Below, piece by piece: positions 6,083 to 12,472 of a stretch of DNA of 13,466 bases. Location of the stretch: contig CAMELY010000023.1 in assembly GCA_945926565.1 (NCBI GenBank), positions 1 through 13,466 on the forward strand, read 5' to 3'. Position numbers and translations under genes: made by a program. Each line of letters opens with the position of its first letter. The first letter of the stretch is position 1. The notes under the pieces are model-generated. The model was not told the DNA's origin and ran no database searches. It was given only the letters and a program-made list of their open reading frames with translations. This DNA comes from an uncultured Clostridia bacterium (GTDB taxonomy: Bacteria > Bacillota > Clostridia > Oscillospirales > Oscillospiraceae).

Positions 6083-6472
6083 ATGTCAGTCACCGCTGCC
6101 GGGTTTGCCGGAGCCGTCTGCGGCTGTCTCTATGAAAAGGAGCAGGAGCGCAGCTTCCGGGACTGCCTGTATTTTTATATTGACGGACGCATTCTGTTTG
6201 AACGCTACTGCTACGGAGAGGCGGCGGGACTGGTCTTCTCCGCCTGGGCCGACGGCTTTGACCCGGACGGCGCTGTCCAATGGGGGCCTGAGCCGTTCTA
6301 TGAGGGCCATCGGGCAGTGCTGCCCAAACGGCTGACCGACGTGCAGGAGGAGGGCCGTGCGCTGCAGTTTGACGGGCTGCGCCGCCGCTATGTCCGGGTA
6401 CAGGAGCTGGAATCCGACCGGGAGCACGGGTACAGCAAGTGGAAGCTGTTCTGGATCAAGCGAAAGAAATAA
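6083..6472 (+). CDS. Unknown 129-residue protein
   Basis: I do not recognise this family. The frame starts at ATG 6083 after GGGAGGGG and ends at TAA 6470-6472. It has its own promoter and a strong terminator, so it is a credible single-gene unit. The first 20 residues (MSVTAAGFAGAVCGCLYEKE) are mildly hydrophobic but too short and too polar at the end for a clear membrane helix. The rest is rich in aromatic residues and Arg, and reads as a small soluble alpha/beta protein with YFYIDGRILFERYCYGE (26-42) and FDGLRRRYVRVQELES (95-110) as the most strand-like parts. Four Cys occur, at 13, 15, 28 and 38. The C-terminus is basic (KRKK). No homologous context is visible on either side: a sugar kinase lies divergent and a repeat pair lies beyond the terminator. 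Confidence 0.75.
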   Translation: MSVTAAGFAGAVCGCLYEKEQERSFRDCLYFYIDGRILFERYCYGEAAGLVFSAWADGFDPDGAVQWGPEPFYEGHRAVLPKRLTDVQEEGRALQFDGLRRRYVRVQELESDREHGYSKWKLFWIKRKK

Positions 6473-6492
6473 CCTGATCAGTCACACACAGA

Positions 6493-6527
6493 ACCGGCCG
6501 TCTGCACACAGCAGGCGACCGGTTTTT
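6493..6527 (+). terminator. Intrinsic terminator of the unknown gene
   Basis: ACCGG (6493-6497) pairs with CCGGT (6519-6523), and CGTCTGC (6499-6505) with GCAGGCG (6511-6517), around a 5-base loop. A T-run (6523-6527) follows. There is no U-run on the minus strand, so it does not serve the feo operon. Confidence 0.88.
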
Positions 6528-6550
6528 CGCATATCATGCAGTTCACTGCC

Positions 6551-6603
6551 AAAGCCTCCCTCTCCGAGGGAGGTGGCACCGCCAAAGGCGGTGACGGAAG
6601 GAG
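6551..6603 (+). repeat. Double-hairpin interspersed repeat, copy 1
   Basis: The first hairpin is CCTCCCTC-tcc-GAGGGAGG (6555-6573). After TGG comes a second, CACCGCC-aaa-GGCGGTG (6577-6593), then ACGGAAGGAG. Both stems are perfect. The same two-hairpin layout with diverged stems recurs in reverse at 6706-6755. From memory, elements of this form are scattered between genes in Oscillospiraceae genomes; a genome search would decide. Confidence 0.8.
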
Positions 6604-6705
6604 CGCGCCCCGCGCCAAGGTTATGTAACTGCCATAGCCTGACGAACAAAGCGCATTCTGGGATATCTGAAACATCTTGCAAGGAATCGGTTTGCGCCGG
6701 GGGCG

Positions 6706-6755
6706 ACTCCCTCAGTCGCCTTTCGGCGACAGCTCCCTCAAGGAGGGAGCCTCAT
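6706..6755 (-). repeat. Double-hairpin interspersed repeat, copy 2 (inverted)
   Basis: Read on the minus strand, GGCTCCCTC-ctt-GAGGGAGC (first hairpin, 6732-6750) is followed by TGTCGCC-gaaa-GGCGAC (second hairpin, 6715-6730) and TGAGGGAGT (6706-6714). It aligns in order with copy 1 (hairpin, TG, hairpin, TGAnGGAnG), and similarity continues into GCGCC-rich sequence beyond. Its first half encodes the last residues of the FeoB-associated protein. Confidence 0.8.
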
Positions 6756-6912
6756 GGGCAGACCTCTGACAGTCTGACGTGTCAGCACACCGGCAGCAGC
6801 GGTCGCAGCTCCCGCCGCAGCAGCCCCTGCCCGCCTTTTTCCGCCGGTAAATGCTTCCGATGGCCGCTCCCGCGGCCAGGGCCAGGATGGCCAGGACGAT
6901 AGCGGTTCCCAT
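6712..6912 (-). CDS. FeoB-associated Cys-rich membrane protein, C-terminus supplied by a repeat
   Basis: The 66-residue protein starts one base after the feoB stop (TGAGATG). Residues 3-20 form a single membrane helix (AIVLAILALAAGAAIG), followed by YRRKK and a cluster GCCGGSCDRCCRCADTSDC with seven Cys in 19 residues. This is the pattern of the FeoB-associated Cys-rich family, small proteins encoded after feoB and thought to help iron(II) uptake or handling; the biochemistry is not settled. The tail EAPSLRELSPKGD is translated from the inverted repeat copy 2, including its stop codon at 6712-6714. The original gene probably ended near residue 50-53. Since the Cys cluster is intact, function may be kept. 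The operon's own terminator appears to have been displaced; the hairpins of the repeats may serve. Confidence 0.85.
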   Translation of the reverse strand: MGTAIVLAILALAAGAAIGSIYRRKKAGRGCCGGSCDRCCRCADTSDCQRSAHEAPSLRELSPKGD

Positions 6913-6913
6913 C

Positions 6914-8956
6914 TCAGATCACCAGCAGGCCGATCCGATAGACCAGCAAGGTCACCAGCCAGGCCACCGCCAACTGGAACAGGGCCACAAAGCCGGTCCA
7001 GGCCCAGCTCTTGGACTCCTTGTGGATGGTGGCGATGGTGGCGGCGCAGGGGATATAGAGCAGGCAGAACACCATGAGGCAGAAGGCATTCAGCGGCCCA
7101 AAGCCGATGCCCTGGAGCATGGCGGAGAAGGTCTCCATCCCCGCCGGAGAGTTGGCATTGACCACGCCGAAGAGGACGGCACAGCTGGAGACCACCACCT
7201 CCTTGGCAGAGATGCCTGCGATCAGGGCCACGGCAATCTGCCAGAAGCCCAGGCCGATGGGGGCGAAGAGGGGCACCATCCACTTGCCGATGACGGCGCC
7301 GAAGCTGTCCGCCATGTCCGGGCTGAAGCCGTTGGGGCCGAAGTTGAGCAGCAGCCAGATAATCAGGGTGGCCAGGAAGATGGTGCTGCCCGCCTTGCCC
7401 AGGTAGTCCGCCACCTTCTCCCAGACGTAGATGGCCACGGTGCGGCCGCTGGGAATCTTGTAGTCCGGCAGCTCGATGAGCAGGTAGTTGGGCTCCCGCT
7501 TCCGGTCAATGAGGTGGAGGATGGCGGAGACGGCGATGGCCACCACAATGCCGATGAGATACATGGAGTAGGCCACCAGCATGGCGTGGTCGCCGAAGAA
7601 CATCTCGGCAAAGAGGATGTAGATGGTCAGCCGGGCGTTGCAGCTCATAAAGGGAGTGACCAGCATGACCTTGTACCGATCCCGCTTGCTCTCCAGGGCA
7701 CGGGAGGCCATGATGGCGGGGACGGTACAGCCAAAGCCCAGGATCATGGGGATAAAGGCCCGGCCGGAGAGGCCCAGCTTGCTCATAATCCCCTCCATGA
7801 CATAGGCCACCCGGGCCATATAGCCGCTGTCCTCCAGCAGCGCCAAGGCCAGGAAGAGGATGGTGATATTGGGCAGGAAGGTGACAATGGTGCCCACGCC
7901 GCCGACAACGCCGTCGATAACCAGGGAGTGCACCATGTCGTTCACACCCAGGGCCGCCAAAAGCTGCTCAAGCATGGCAGTGACCCAGTCAATGCCGACC
8001 TGCAGATAGCCCTTGAGCCAGTCGCCCACGGTAAAGGTGAGGAAGAAGACTACAGCCATAATGACCAGGAAAGCAGGAATACCCCAGACCGAATGGGTCA
8101 GCACCTTGTCCACCCGGGCAGTCAGCTTGTCCTGCCGCTCCTTGTGGAGCAGCACCTCCCCCATAATTTCGCCGATAAAGTCATACTTCTCGTTAATAAT
8201 CTGGGATTCATAGTCCCGATCCAGCACCTGGGGCAGATCCACGGGGTACTTCTGGGTGATTTCGGTGTCGTTTTCCAGCAGCTTGATGGCGTGCCAGCGG
8301 GTTTTGGTGATGTCCGGATACCGGCGCTTCAGCTCCGCCTTGAGCAGATCGATCTTGTCCTCGATCTCATCGGAGTAGACCATGGCGAAGTCGGCGTGGT
8401 GATTGTGCCGATGGCGGGAGACACTGCTGTGGTCGTGAATCAGCGGATCCAGATGCTGGCTCTCCCGATGGTGGACGGCGGCGTGAAGCAGCGTGTCCAG
8501 TCCGTAGCGCTTGCGGGCGGTCACCGGGATCACCGGGATGCCCAGCATCTCCGGCAGACGGTGGGTGTCCAGCTCCATGCCCCGCTTCTGGACGATGTCC
8601 ATCATGTTCAGGGCCATAACCACCGGCTTGCCCAGCTCCAGCAGCTGGAGGGTCAGGTAGAGGCTCCGCTCCAGGGCGGAGGCGTCCACCACGTTGATGA
8701 TCACGTCCACCTCGTCAGAGAGGATAAACTGGCGGGAGACCTGCTCCTCCATAGTATAGGAGGTGAGGCTGTAGGTGCCCGGCAGATCCACCAGACGGAT
8801 GTTCAGATCCTGGTGATGAATCGCGCCCTCCACCTTCTCTACCGTGACGCCGGGCCAGTTGGCCACCTTCAGGTTGGCGCCGGTATAGGCGTTGAAAAGG
8901 GTGGTCTTGCCGCAGTTGGGATTGCCGATGAATCCAATCGTCATATCCTGTTTCAT
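6914..8956 (-). CDS. feoB: Ferrous iron transporter FeoB
   Basis: This 680-residue protein has an N-terminal G-protein domain with G1 GNPNCGKTT (11-19), G3 DLPG (57-60), G4 NMMD (117-120) and a G5-like VTARK (145-149). A helical GDI-type region follows, and then a polytopic membrane domain from about residue 290 with paired Gate segments and CTVPAIMASRALES and PCAATIATIHKES type motifs. It imports Fe(II) across the cytoplasmic membrane with GTP hydrolysis (family knowledge). A linker at 158-187 holds ten His in 30 residues (as in HDHSSVSRHRHNHH), which I do not expect in standard FeoB. The ATG at 8956 overlaps the feoA stop as ATGA; a second ATG four codons later is possible. It lies between feoA and the Cys-rich partner in a compact three-gene operon. 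Confidence 0.97.
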   Translation of the reverse strand: MKQDMTIGFIGNPNCGKTTLFNAYTGANLKVANWPGVTVEKVEGAIHHQDLNIRLVDLPGTYSLTSYTMEEQVSRQFILSDEVDVIINVVDASALERSLYLTLQLLELGKPVVMALNMMDIVQKRGMELDTHRLPEMLGIPVIPVTARKRYGLDTLLHAAVHHRESQHLDPLIHDHSSVSRHRHNHHADFAMVYSDEIEDKIDLLKAELKRRYPDITKTRWHAIKLLENDTEITQKYPVDLPQVLDRDYESQIINEKYDFIGEIMGEVLLHKERQDKLTARVDKVLTHSVWGIPAFLVIMAVVFFLTFTVGDWLKGYLQVGIDWVTAMLEQLLAALGVNDMVHSLVIDGVVGGVGTIVTFLPNITILFLALALLEDSGYMARVAYVMEGIMSKLGLSGRAFIPMILGFGCTVPAIMASRALESKRDRYKVMLVTPFMSCNARLTIYILFAEMFFGDHAMLVAYSMYLIGIVVAIAVSAILHLIDRKREPNYLLIELPDYKIPSGRTVAIYVWEKVADYLGKAGSTIFLATLIIWLLLNFGPNGFSPDMADSFGAVIGKWMVPLFAPIGLGFWQIAVALIAGISAKEVVVSSCAVLFGVVNANSPAGMETFSAMLQGIGFGPLNAFCLMVFCLLYIPCAATIATIHKESKSWAWTGFVALFQLAVAWLVTLLVYRIGLLVI

Positions 8957-9180
8957 GGCTCTTCCCGCCTCACTTCGATATTTTTGGTAATGTTATAGCC
9001 CAGGGCAAACCGGGTGCCCCGGATTTTGACAATCAGGATGCCCTTGCCCTTTCGGTTGACCACGGGAAGCTTGGTCTGGCAGGTCATGCCCAGGGCCTGG
9101 AGCCGCCGCTCCATCTGGAAGGGGAGGTGGATCGCCTGAACCGAATAGGTCTCCCCTACTTTTCCCTCACTGAGTACCAT
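8953..9180 (-). CDS. feoA: Ferrous iron transport protein FeoA
   Basis: The 75-residue product is the usual FeoA length. It has the SH3-like pattern: a basic amphipathic stretch ERRLQALGMTCQTKLPVV (24-41), then GKGILIVKIRGTRFALGYNITKNIEV, a match to the conserved core GxxxAxRxLGxxxGxxxxV and the R(x)nALG motif. FeoA is a small cytosolic partner that supports FeoB (established). The start at 9180 is chosen over an in-frame ATG at 9225 because AAAGGAG lies 7 bases upstream and the upstream extension has no FeoA similarity. The promoter at 9237-9265 would place the farther ATG at the very 5' end of the mRNA. The stop overlaps the feoB start by four bases, so the two are translationally coupled. 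Confidence 0.9.
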   Translation of the reverse strand: MVLSEGKVGETYSVQAIHLPFQMERRLQALGMTCQTKLPVVNRKGKGILIVKIRGTRFALGYNITKNIEVRREEP

Positions 9181-9236
9181 AGGTACGCTCCTTTCCCCAT
9201 GCGGTTTCACAAAAGTTAGCCACACTGAACATTTTG

Positions 9237-9265
9237 ATTATACCTGCTTCCCTATAGAGCGTCAA
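9237..9265 (-). promoter_or_regulatory. Promoter of the feoAB operon
   Basis: On the minus strand, TTGACG (9260-9265) and TATAAT (9237-9242) are 17 bases apart, one base short of perfect consensus. The leader to feoA is about 50 nt and contains GTTAGCCACACTGAAC on plus (9214-9229), which is not a convincing dyad for an iron repressor. Such a strong promoter in an iron-uptake operon would be expected to need a repressor. Confidence 0.85.
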
Positions 9266-9278
9266 GCTGAAATCTGAC

Positions 9279-9307
9279 AAAAATCCCCCGTCTTCACGGG
9301 GGATTTT
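9279..9307 (-). terminator. Intrinsic terminator of hemW
   Basis: A 12-bp perfect stem, AAAATCCCCCGT (9280-9291) against ACGGGGGATTTT (9296-9307) with a CTTC loop, is followed on the minus strand by a T-run of five (9279-9283). It lies just upstream of the feo promoter and separates the two minus-strand units. Confidence 0.92.
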
Positions 9308-9337
9308 GGGGGGTGGACGGGCATTTTGATGGTCCTG

Positions 9338-10594
9338 TCAGGGCGCGGGAGGGCACTCCCGGCCCAGCAGGCTGTCCAGGGTATTGTGCTCCTGGGCCTC
9401 CAGGATCTCTCCGATGAGCAGATTGGAGATGAGAAAGCCCTGGGGCGTCAGGTGCCAGCGGCCCTCCCGCTCCTCCGCCAGGCCTCGTTGGGCGTAGCCC
9501 CGGAGCAGAGCCTCCAGCGGGCGGAAATTCATATGGTAGGTGCGGCTGTACCAGTCTCCATCGACGCCGGAGACGGTGCGCAGCCCCAGCATCAGGTATT
9601 CGCTCCGCCGCTCCTCTGCCGGAATCTCCTCATCCTCGTCCACAATGGGGCCGCCCTCCTCGACGCCCCTCAGATAATCCTCCAGGCTGCGGACAAAGCT
9701 ATAGCGCCGGCCGCCGAAGTCGCTGTGAGCCCCGGGGCCGAAGCCGATGTACTCCTCCAGCTTCCAGTAGCGGAGATTGTGCCGGGACTCCCGGCCTGGT
9801 TTGGCGAAGTTGGAGATCTCATATTGGCAATAGCCCGCCTGCTCCAGCCGCTGCACCATCCACAGATACATATCCGCCTGGAGGTCGTCATCCGCCAGGG
9901 TGAGCTGCTCCCGCCGCTGATAGAGGGGAGTACCCTCCTCCAGCTGAAGTCCATAGCAGCTCAGGTGCTCCGGGTTCAGGGCGATCAGCGCCTCCACGCT
10001 CCGCTGCCAACTGGCCATGTCCTGATCGGGGAGGCCGAAGATGAGATCCAGGCTCAGATTGTGAATCCCCGCCTTCCGGGCAATCTCCACCGCCTGAACC
10101 GCCTGGGCAAAGCTGTGGGGCCGGCCGATGGCCTTCAGCTCCCTGTCATCGGCAGACTGCACCCCCAGAGACAGACGGTTCACCCCCGCCCGGCGCACCG
10201 TCCGCAGCAGCTCGCGGGTGACGCTCTCGGGGTTGGCCTCCATAGTGATCTCACAGCCCCGCTCCAGCCGGTAGAGACGCTTCACCTCCCCCAGCAGCGC
10301 CTTCAGCCGCTGGGCCCCGAAGATGGAGGGGGTGCCGCCGCCGAGATAGACTGTGTCCACCAGATACCCCTTGGCCTGGGGAGCCGTCTCCCGCAGGTGC
10401 GCCAGCAGAGCAGCCAGATAGCGATCCATCTGATCCTCCCGGTTTGCCAGAGAGTAGAAATCACAGTAGGCGCACTTACTGCGGCAAAAGGGGATATGGA
10501 GATAGATGCCCAGCTTTTTGCCCCGCTGGGCCCTGGCATAGGACTGCTGGAGCTTTTCCCGCTCCTTCTGCTGCCGGAGCAGTGTCTTGCGCAT
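9338..10594 (-). CDS. hemW: Radical SAM protein HemW (heme chaperone, HemN-like)
   Basis: This 418-residue radical SAM protein has the cluster motif CRSKCAYCDF (C37, C41, C44). Phe follows where coproporphyrinogen oxidase HemN has a fourth Cys, so it is HemW rather than the oxidase. Other marks are LGGGTPS (about 84-90), EANPES, LSLGVQS, a GLPDQ segment and HNLRYW, all typical of the family. HemW binds heme and is proposed to deliver it to respiratory enzymes (known for E. coli and Lactococcus); it is often misannotated as an oxidase. Residues 1-27 are a Lys/Arg/Gln-rich extension in front of the usual start near GIYLHIPFC, giving a longer protein than the common 375-385. The ATG follows GAGGTGA, which supports the long start. 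It is monocistronic with its own promoter and terminator. Confidence 0.93.
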   Translation of the reverse strand: MRKTLLRQQKEREKLQQSYARAQRGKKLGIYLHIPFCRSKCAYCDFYSLANREDQMDRYLAALLAHLRETAPQAKGYLVDTVYLGGGTPSIFGAQRLKALLGEVKRLYRLERGCEITMEANPESVTRELLRTVRRAGVNRLSLGVQSADDRELKAIGRPHSFAQAVQAVEIARKAGIHNLSLDLIFGLPDQDMASWQRSVEALIALNPEHLSCYGLQLEEGTPLYQRREQLTLADDDLQADMYLWMVQRLEQAGYCQYEISNFAKPGRESRHNLRYWKLEEYIGFGPGAHSDFGGRRYSFVRSLEDYLRGVEEGGPIVDEDEEIPAEERRSEYLMLGLRTVSGVDGDWYSRTYHMNFRPLEALLRGYAQRGLAEEREGRWHLTPQGFLISNLLIGEILEAQEHNTLDSLLGRECPPAP

Positions 10595-10626
10595 GAAAGG
10601 TCACCTCACATTGGATTCTCCCTCAC

Positions 10627-10655
10627 ATTATAATCAATCTCCCGCCCCTTGGAAA
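10627..10655 (-). promoter_or_regulatory. Promoter of hemW
   Basis: On the minus strand, TTTCCA (10650-10655, weak -35) and TATAAT (10627-10632, perfect -10) are 17 bases apart. The start site would lie about 25 bases before the hemW ATG. Confidence 0.65.
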
Positions 10656-10710
10656 GCGGGAAAAACCGCCTCTTTTGTCGAACCTGTTCTCTGTGGGCGG
10701 AAACAAAAAA

Positions 10711-10774
10711 TGTAAAATAAGCTTGACACGTAATGTAAAGGGTGCTATACTTCAATCTGTAAAGCGCACTTTAC
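10711..10774 (+). promoter_or_regulatory. TGTAAA operator set around the XRE promoter
   Basis: TGTAAA occurs at 10711, TGTAAAG at 10734 (inside the promoter spacer) and again at 10758. The third is the left arm of GTAAAG-cgca-CTTTAC (10759-10774), a dyad at the start site. Spacing between copies is 23 and 24 bases, just over two helical turns. The downstream gene encodes an XRE-type repressor, so autoregulation is likely. Confidence 0.6.
10723..10751 (+). promoter_or_regulatory. Promoter of the XRE-membrane protein-RluA operon
   Basis: TTGACA (10723-10728) and TATACT (10746-10751) are 17 bases apart, close to the sigma-A consensus. A promoter this strong in front of a repressor-like gene suits negative autoregulation. 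Confidence 0.88.
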
Positions 10775-10796
10775 TTTTTCGCAAAGGAGTCCTCGC

Positions 10797-11012
10797 ATGA
10801 ACAACCGCATCTCTGAGCTGCGCAAGGCCAGGCAGATGACCCAGCAGGAGCTGGCTGACGCCCTGATGGTCACCCGGCAGACGGTCATCTCCCTGGAAAA
10901 CGGGCGCTACAACGCCTCCCTACTGCTGGCTCACAAAATCGCCGTCTATTTCGGCCTTACCATTGAAGAAATCTTTTTATTTGAGGAGGAAACGACATGC
11001 TCATCAAACTGA
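10797..11012 (+). CDS. Small XRE/Cro-CI-family transcriptional regulator
   Basis: The 71-residue product is almost entirely one HTH_3 domain. RISELRKARQMTQQELADALMVTRQTVISLENGRYNASLLLAHKIAVYFGLTIEEIF spans residues 4-61, with the helix-turn-helix at about 16-36. It should bind DNA as a dimer; the TGTAAAG sites around its promoter are the obvious target. The ATG follows AAAGGAG at 8 bases. Its 3' end overlaps the next gene by 16 bases in another frame, and GAGGAGG in its own FEEE codons is the ribosome binding site for that gene. A short XRE protein plus a small multi-helix membrane protein is a common pair in Firmicutes; no toxin-like partner is present. Confidence 0.93.
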   Translation: MNNRISELRKARQMTQQELADALMVTRQTVISLENGRYNASLLLAHKIAVYFGLTIEEIFLFEEETTCSSN

Positions 11013-11458
11013 TCTCCTGCGCCCCTGATTTTGAGACCACCATCAAACGCCGCACCCGCCTGCTCCAGGGGCTGGCCGTGCTGGGCGTCATCGGCCTGGT
11101 CTGTTACGCCACCCTGGTGCCCAACAGCTCGCTGCCGGATTTCGTCCAAGGCCTCTACGCCGGTGTCTCCTGCGGGCTGATTATCGCGTCAGCCATCGGT
11201 CTGGCCCGGGTGGCATGGCTGAAAAAGCATCCTGAGGCCTGGAAAAAGGCCGCCATTCAGAACAATGACGAGCGGGAGTGGGCGGTGAGCTCCAAGGCCC
11301 TCCAGACCGCCGCTCTGGCCACCTTCTTCCTCTCCGTCGCCGCCATGCTCATCGTTGCCCCCTTCAGCCTGGCCGCCTTCTGGGCCCTCTGGGGTGAGAT
11401 GATCTGCTTCGCCCTGATCCTCCTGATCGCCGCCCAGGTCTACGCCCGCATCCTATGA
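10997..11458 (+). CDS. Four-helix membrane protein paired with the XRE regulator
   Basis: This 153-residue protein has four predicted membrane helices at about 23-43, 53-75, 105-123 and 127-149. The loop between helices 2 and 3 holds KKHPEAWKKAAIQNNDEREWAV, and its NDER(E) motif recurs in small membrane proteins encoded next to XRE regulators (family memory, DUF2178-like; not certain). Function is unknown. Suggested roles would be controlling the regulator or responding to envelope stress, but nothing in the sequence decides. The start overlaps the XRE gene by 16 bases and has a good GAGGAGG site. The stop overlaps the following gene by four bases (ATGA), so all three are one translation-coupled operon. 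Confidence 0.85.
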   Translation: MLIKLISCAPDFETTIKRRTRLLQGLAVLGVIGLVCYATLVPNSSLPDFVQGLYAGVSCGLIIASAIGLARVAWLKKHPEAWKKAAIQNNDEREWAVSSKALQTAALATFFLSVAAMLIVAPFSLAAFWALWGEMICFALILLIAAQVYARIL

Positions 11459-12357
11459 GCGCCCGGAGACTGGCCATTCAAATTGAGCCGGAGTGGGCCG
11501 GACAGCCGGTGAACAATCTGCTCCGGCGGCGGCTGGGTCTCTCCGGCACCCTGCTCCGGCGGCTCAAGTGGCTGGAGGACGGGATTTTGCTGGACGGGGT
11601 GCGGGTCACCACCCGGGAGATCGTCCGGGCCGGTCAGACTCTCTCCGTCCGGCTGTCTGATCCCACGGTCAAGAGCGGCATCCCCCCGGTGGCCCTGCCG
11701 CTGGATCTCGTCTATGAGGATCGGGACATCGTCATTGTGAACAAGGCCCCCGGTATGCCCTCCCATCCCGGCCCCGGCCACTGGCAGGACAGCCTGGGCA
11801 ACGCCCTCATGGCCCACTGGCAGGAGACAGACCCGGAGGCGGACTTTCATCCCGTTCACCGGTTGGACAAGGGTACCTCCGGGCTGATGGTGGCCGCCAA
11901 GCACCCTTACGCCCAGGACAGGCTCCGTCAGGCCCTCCACTCCGGGGATTTTCACCGGGAATACCTGGCCGTCTGCGAGGGCATGCTCTCCCCCGCGGAG
12001 GGCGTCATTGACCTGCCCATCGGCCGGTGCCCGGACTCTGTTCTCAAACGTCAGGTCACCCCGGAGGGACAGCGGGCAATCACCCGATACCGCACCGTAA
12101 AGACCGGCTGCGGACGGACCCTGGCCGCCCTCACCCTGGAAACCGGCCGCACTCATCAGATTCGGGTGCACCTGGCCCATCTGGGGCATCCGCTGACCGG
12201 AGATTTTCTCTACGGCCAGGAGCTGCCCGGACTGGGTCGGCCCTCTCTCCACAGCTGGAAGCTGGCACTGGCTCACCCCGTCACAGGCGAGGCCCTCTCC
12301 TTCTGTCAGCCCCTGCCTCCGGAGCTGGGCTCGCTGCTGGCAGAAGAGCGCCTATGA
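11455..12357 (+). CDS. RluA-family 23S/tRNA-type pseudouridine synthase
   Basis: The 300-residue enzyme converts a uridine in structured RNA to pseudouridine. Residues 18-67 form an S4-like RNA-binding domain (NNLLRRRLGLSGTLLRRLKW, then ILLDGVRV). The catalytic domain has VYEDRDIVIVNKAPGMPSHP (87-106) and the family signature HRLDKGTSGL with catalytic D138, and TGRTHQIRVHLAHLGHPLTGD near 228-248. It is closest to RluD/RluC-type proteins of Firmicutes, for which the target site often cannot be told from sequence. No independent ribosome binding site precedes its ATG; it overlaps the previous stop, so translation should be coupled. It ends at a strong terminator. Its place behind a repressor and a membrane protein is unusual and may be an accident of operon growth. 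Confidence 0.93.
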   Translation: MSARRLAIQIEPEWAGQPVNNLLRRRLGLSGTLLRRLKWLEDGILLDGVRVTTREIVRAGQTLSVRLSDPTVKSGIPPVALPLDLVYEDRDIVIVNKAPGMPSHPGPGHWQDSLGNALMAHWQETDPEADFHPVHRLDKGTSGLMVAAKHPYAQDRLRQALHSGDFHREYLAVCEGMLSPAEGVIDLPIGRCPDSVLKRQVTPEGQRAITRYRTVKTGCGRTLAALTLETGRTHQIRVHLAHLGHPLTGDFLYGQELPGLGRPSLHSWKLALAHPVTGEALSFCQPLPPELGSLLAEERL

Positions 12358-12407
12358 CGCTGCCGATTTCGTCAAATCGTCATGATGGAGATTTATTTCA
12401 TTCATTT

Positions 12408-12421
12408 TGTCAACCTTGACA
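12408..12421. promoter_or_regulatory. 14-bp dyad TGTCAA-CC-TTGACA in the gap after the pseudouridine synthase
   Basis: The 321-base gap 12358-12678 holds, in order, a short inverted repeat GATTT-cgtc-AAATC (12365-12378), this perfect 6-bp dyad, the terminator at 12444-12472, about 110 AT-rich bases without an evident signal, and the promoter and repeats of the next gene. The dyad contains TTGACA in both directions, but no -10 box lies at the right distance on either strand. Confidence 0.3.
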
Positions 12422-12443
12422 CTTTCCATTTTCTGTTGTTCAG

Positions 12444-12472
12444 ACGCAGGGCTGCCGCGGCCCTGCGTTTTT
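12444..12472 (+). terminator. Intrinsic terminator of the XRE-RluA operon
   Basis: ACGCAGGGC (12444-12452) pairs perfectly with GCCCTGCGT (12460-12468) around a 7-base loop and runs into TTTTT (12468-12472). It lies 87 bases after the pseudouridine synthase stop. Confidence 0.92.

Noticed and set aside
6551..6755. CRISPR array
   Set aside because: There are only two copies, inverted to each other, with no regular spacers.
6851..8998. A 715-codon open frame on plus across the whole of feoB
   Set aside because: It is antisense to an unmistakable FeoB with intact G motifs; its His/Gly/Asp/Gln-rich low-complexity product is what GC-rich antisense frames give.
9214..9229. Iron-repressor box GTTAGCCACACTGAAC in the feoA leader
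   Set aside because: Only the outer three bases on each side pair; the centre breaks symmetry, so it does not qualify as a DtxR/IdeR or Fur site.
9338..10594. Oxygen-independent coproporphyrinogen III oxidase (HemN)
   Set aside because: The cluster motif is CxxxCxxCxF rather than CxxxCxxCxC, and the features are those of HemW.
9326..10633. A 435-codon open frame on plus over hemW
   Set aside because: Antisense shadow of HemW, with no ribosome binding site and a low-complexity product.
10797..11458. XRE plus small protein as a toxin-antitoxin pair
   Set aside because: The second product has four membrane helices and no toxin-like fold; the pattern fits regulator/membrane-protein pairs better.
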